Positions 62,470 through 64,000 of a DNA stretch of 64,000 nt are shown here, piece after piece. The first letter of the stretch is position 1, and each line of letters starts with the position of its first letter. The DNA is from Paramecium pentaurelia (taxonomy: Eukaryota > Ciliophora > Oligohymenophorea > Peniculida > Parameciidae): the NCBI GenBank assembly GCA_905183005.1, contig CAJJDO010000014.1, forward strand, positions 559,281-623,280, written 5' to 3'. Both the position numbers and the translations under genes were made by a program. The notes under the pieces are model-generated. The model worked only from the letters and a program-made list of their open reading frames with translations. It did no database searches and was not told where the DNA came from.

Positions 62470-63155
62470 TCATTAAACAAATTTATATAATGTTAATGGT
62501 ATTACTACAACATTCCCATCATATTTTGCCACTATCTTATCCTAACTTTCAGAACATATCCAATTTTTAAATGCTAAATACTCTGCCTAGTTATTCAAAG
62601 ATTTGCTTAAATTCTTAAAACATGCTTAAGCAGCTTTCTTTACTATTTCCTTCTATTACTAAGATTTACTCCAATTTTCTATTAAATCACCATCTTGTTT
62701 TTTTTTATTTTCTGGCAATTGTTCAACTAATACTGTAAATGCTCTTTCCCATGACTCCACAACCATAGCAATAAAATTCCTTTCCATCACCTACTTTTAT
62801 ATATTTTTGCCTTCCAAACAGTAGGCTTAAAATGTATCTAAAAAAAATAGTTTAGATTTTATTTACATAAACATCTTGATTCTCTATTAGTGTATAAATC
62901 AGTTAAAAATTAATATAGAATGTCCGATGTAACTTTGTTTTAGTTTTTTGCATTTAATACATCATAGAGACGATCACCTAGTGGTGTTGATCCTATTTAA
63001 ATGACTTTAAATTAATTAAGGTTTTCAAGAACATTATCAAAATAGTTTTTGTTAAGACCAGATTTTGGAACTTTAAAGCAAATCTATTTAAGATATTTCT
63101 AAAATTCTGTATTGTTAACAATTTGTTATTGCATTTATGATTCAGATGTACCCAT
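62470..63155 (-). CDS. Hypothetical protein, 218 residues
   Basis: One 29-nt intron at 62838-62866. It starts MGTSESQMQQQIV, with Gly2 and a Ser at 6 that could allow myristoylation. Helical throughout (FDNVLENLNQFKVIQ, MVVESWERAFTVLVEQLPE, KEIVKKAAQACFKNLSK); no known domain. Converges with the DEAH-RBR gene: only 14 bases separate the two stop codons, so their 3' UTRs must overlap. Its start is 36 bases from the stop of the next minus-strand gene. Confidence 0.75.
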
Positions 63156-63191
63156 CTATATTTATATATTAAATAATTAATTAAATAATAA

Positions 63192-64000
63192 TCAATTAAC
63201 AAATAGTCTTTCTAAATCTGATCTCATTTAAGAAGGACTCAGATTTAGCACTTTATTTCTGCAATTACATCTAAGCATCCTTGCAAAAATGCAAGTGTAG
63301 ACTGCACTATCATAAGTATTGTAAGATTAAGGTATATTGTCTTTTATTATCACTTTTGCTTCAAGGTTGTGATTCAATAATCTTTAGAATAGTTGAGTTA
63401 ATTAAAGTGTTATTTTTGAATAAAAGGCCTTACTGCATTTAATGGAATCATAAATATTGATATTAAATTCATCTTCTGTAATCTAGACTTCTACAAAATA
63501 CCAACGATTGGGATTATGTTCAATAACAAATCCAATCTTTTTATAAATAAGCCAAAATTTGACAAATCTAAATTATTTAATTAGTTAAGTAAATTCATCA
63601 TAATTATCCAATTAACAATTGCTTTAGAATATAATTGTTCTCTCAAATTTCTCTCTTTTATGAGGAGGAGTGTCCCAATATAATTTTTCATCAAGTTATT
63701 AAAGATATTGTATATATCCATTAACAATGTTGGATCTAAGTTAATTTGTATCCCTAATAGAATTTAAATCCTTATCATTTATAAACTTATTGTATTTGTA
63801 TTACTCATTTAACATTAGAGAGTTCTATAAATCTTATGCTTCTGTAATTTTAGAGTCTAAAGTTTCATCTAAACATTCACCTTTTGGTGAAATTTATCCT
63901 GATTCTAAATATTTATTATTTTTAAATATTCCTTTCTTTATAACTAACTTTTAGTTTCCATTCTTATCCACATCTTATAAATATAGTTTTCCTTTTCCAT
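63192..64000 (-). CDS. Ulp1-fold (SUMO-protease-like) protein, probably inactive; N-terminus outside window
   Basis: 268 residues are visible; the frame enters from the right edge. The first visible part (GKGKLYLQDVDKNGNQ, KYLESGQISPKGE) looks like the end of a MORN array. The rest follows the Ulp1 peptidase pattern: NPNRWYFVEV where the catalytic HW should be, IYDSIK with the catalytic Asp, IPQ with the oxyanion Gln, YDSAVYTC where DCGVFVC should be, and SQMRSDLERLF at the end. So Asp and Gln are kept, but His reads Arg and the nucleophile Cys reads Ser. Inference: a Ulp1-fold pseudoprotease that may bind a SUMO- or ubiquitin-like protein without cutting it. Confidence 0.78.

Noticed and set aside
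1..64000. Germline-specific internal eliminated sequences
   Set aside because: No coding region needs a TA-bounded excision; GT-AG introns alone restore every frame, so this is macronuclear-type sequence.

Overview
The window is nuclear DNA of a ciliate, almost certainly the rearranged macronuclear genome of a Paramecium species. Genes read through only if TAA and TAG encode Gln and TGA is the sole stop. They are interrupted by about ninety tiny introns (mostly 20-30 nt, GTA...TAG). DNA is very AT-rich, intergenic gaps are short, and several genes encode ciliary-type proteins. Every gene can be joined with GT-AG introns alone, so I see no unexcised germline sequence; no telomere repeats are present. 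All gene models below were built by hand by reading frames with TGA as the only stop, and each was checked for a total coding length divisible by three.

Left part (1-14 kb): the 3' end of a ubiquitin-specific protease; a degenerate protein kinase (-); a YTH m6A reader (+); dihydropyrimidine dehydrogenase (-); tRNA-Ser(UGA) (-); an RRM/zinc-knuckle/RS splicing factor (-); a large EF-hand/WD40 protein of the ciliary CFAP337 type (+); and a Gln-rich hypothetical protein.

Middle (14-32 kb): several unrecognised proteins, an FKBP-type prolyl isomerase with signal peptide, a TMBIM/BI-1 membrane protein, a coiled-coil protein, a zinc-finger/WD40 protein, a P5-type ATPase, a poly-Gln protein carrying a TAA microsatellite, a PH-like/protein kinase gene, and a GC-rich island that is a U1 snRNA gene.

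32-48 kb: a 69-residue protein with an N-terminal acylation motif, a class I cyclic-nucleotide phosphodiesterase with an altered invariant Gln, a multi-pass membrane protein, a second zinc-finger/WD40 protein, Yippee, a hypothetical, a GSK3/shaggy kinase, a C2HC zinc-finger protein packed 8 nt behind another gene, a RING-H2 protein, about 1.3 kb of non-coding sequence, an eIF4A-like DEAD-box helicase and a MORN protein.

Right part (49-64 kb): a SET/Rubisco-LSMT-type methyltransferase, a type I membrane protein, an IQ-MORN protein, a two-TM ciliate membrane protein, a giant intronless DEAH helicase fused to an RBR ubiquitin ligase, a small hypothetical, and, running off the right edge, a Ulp1-fold protein whose catalytic Cys and His appear replaced.

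No operon-like functional cluster is apparent. Recurring themes are ubiquitin/SUMO-type enzymes (USP, RING, RBR, Ulp1-like), RNA processing (YTH, SR, U1, DEAD, DEAH) and signalling. At least three genes (pseudokinase, PDE, Ulp1-like) keep a fold but have lost or changed key catalytic residues.
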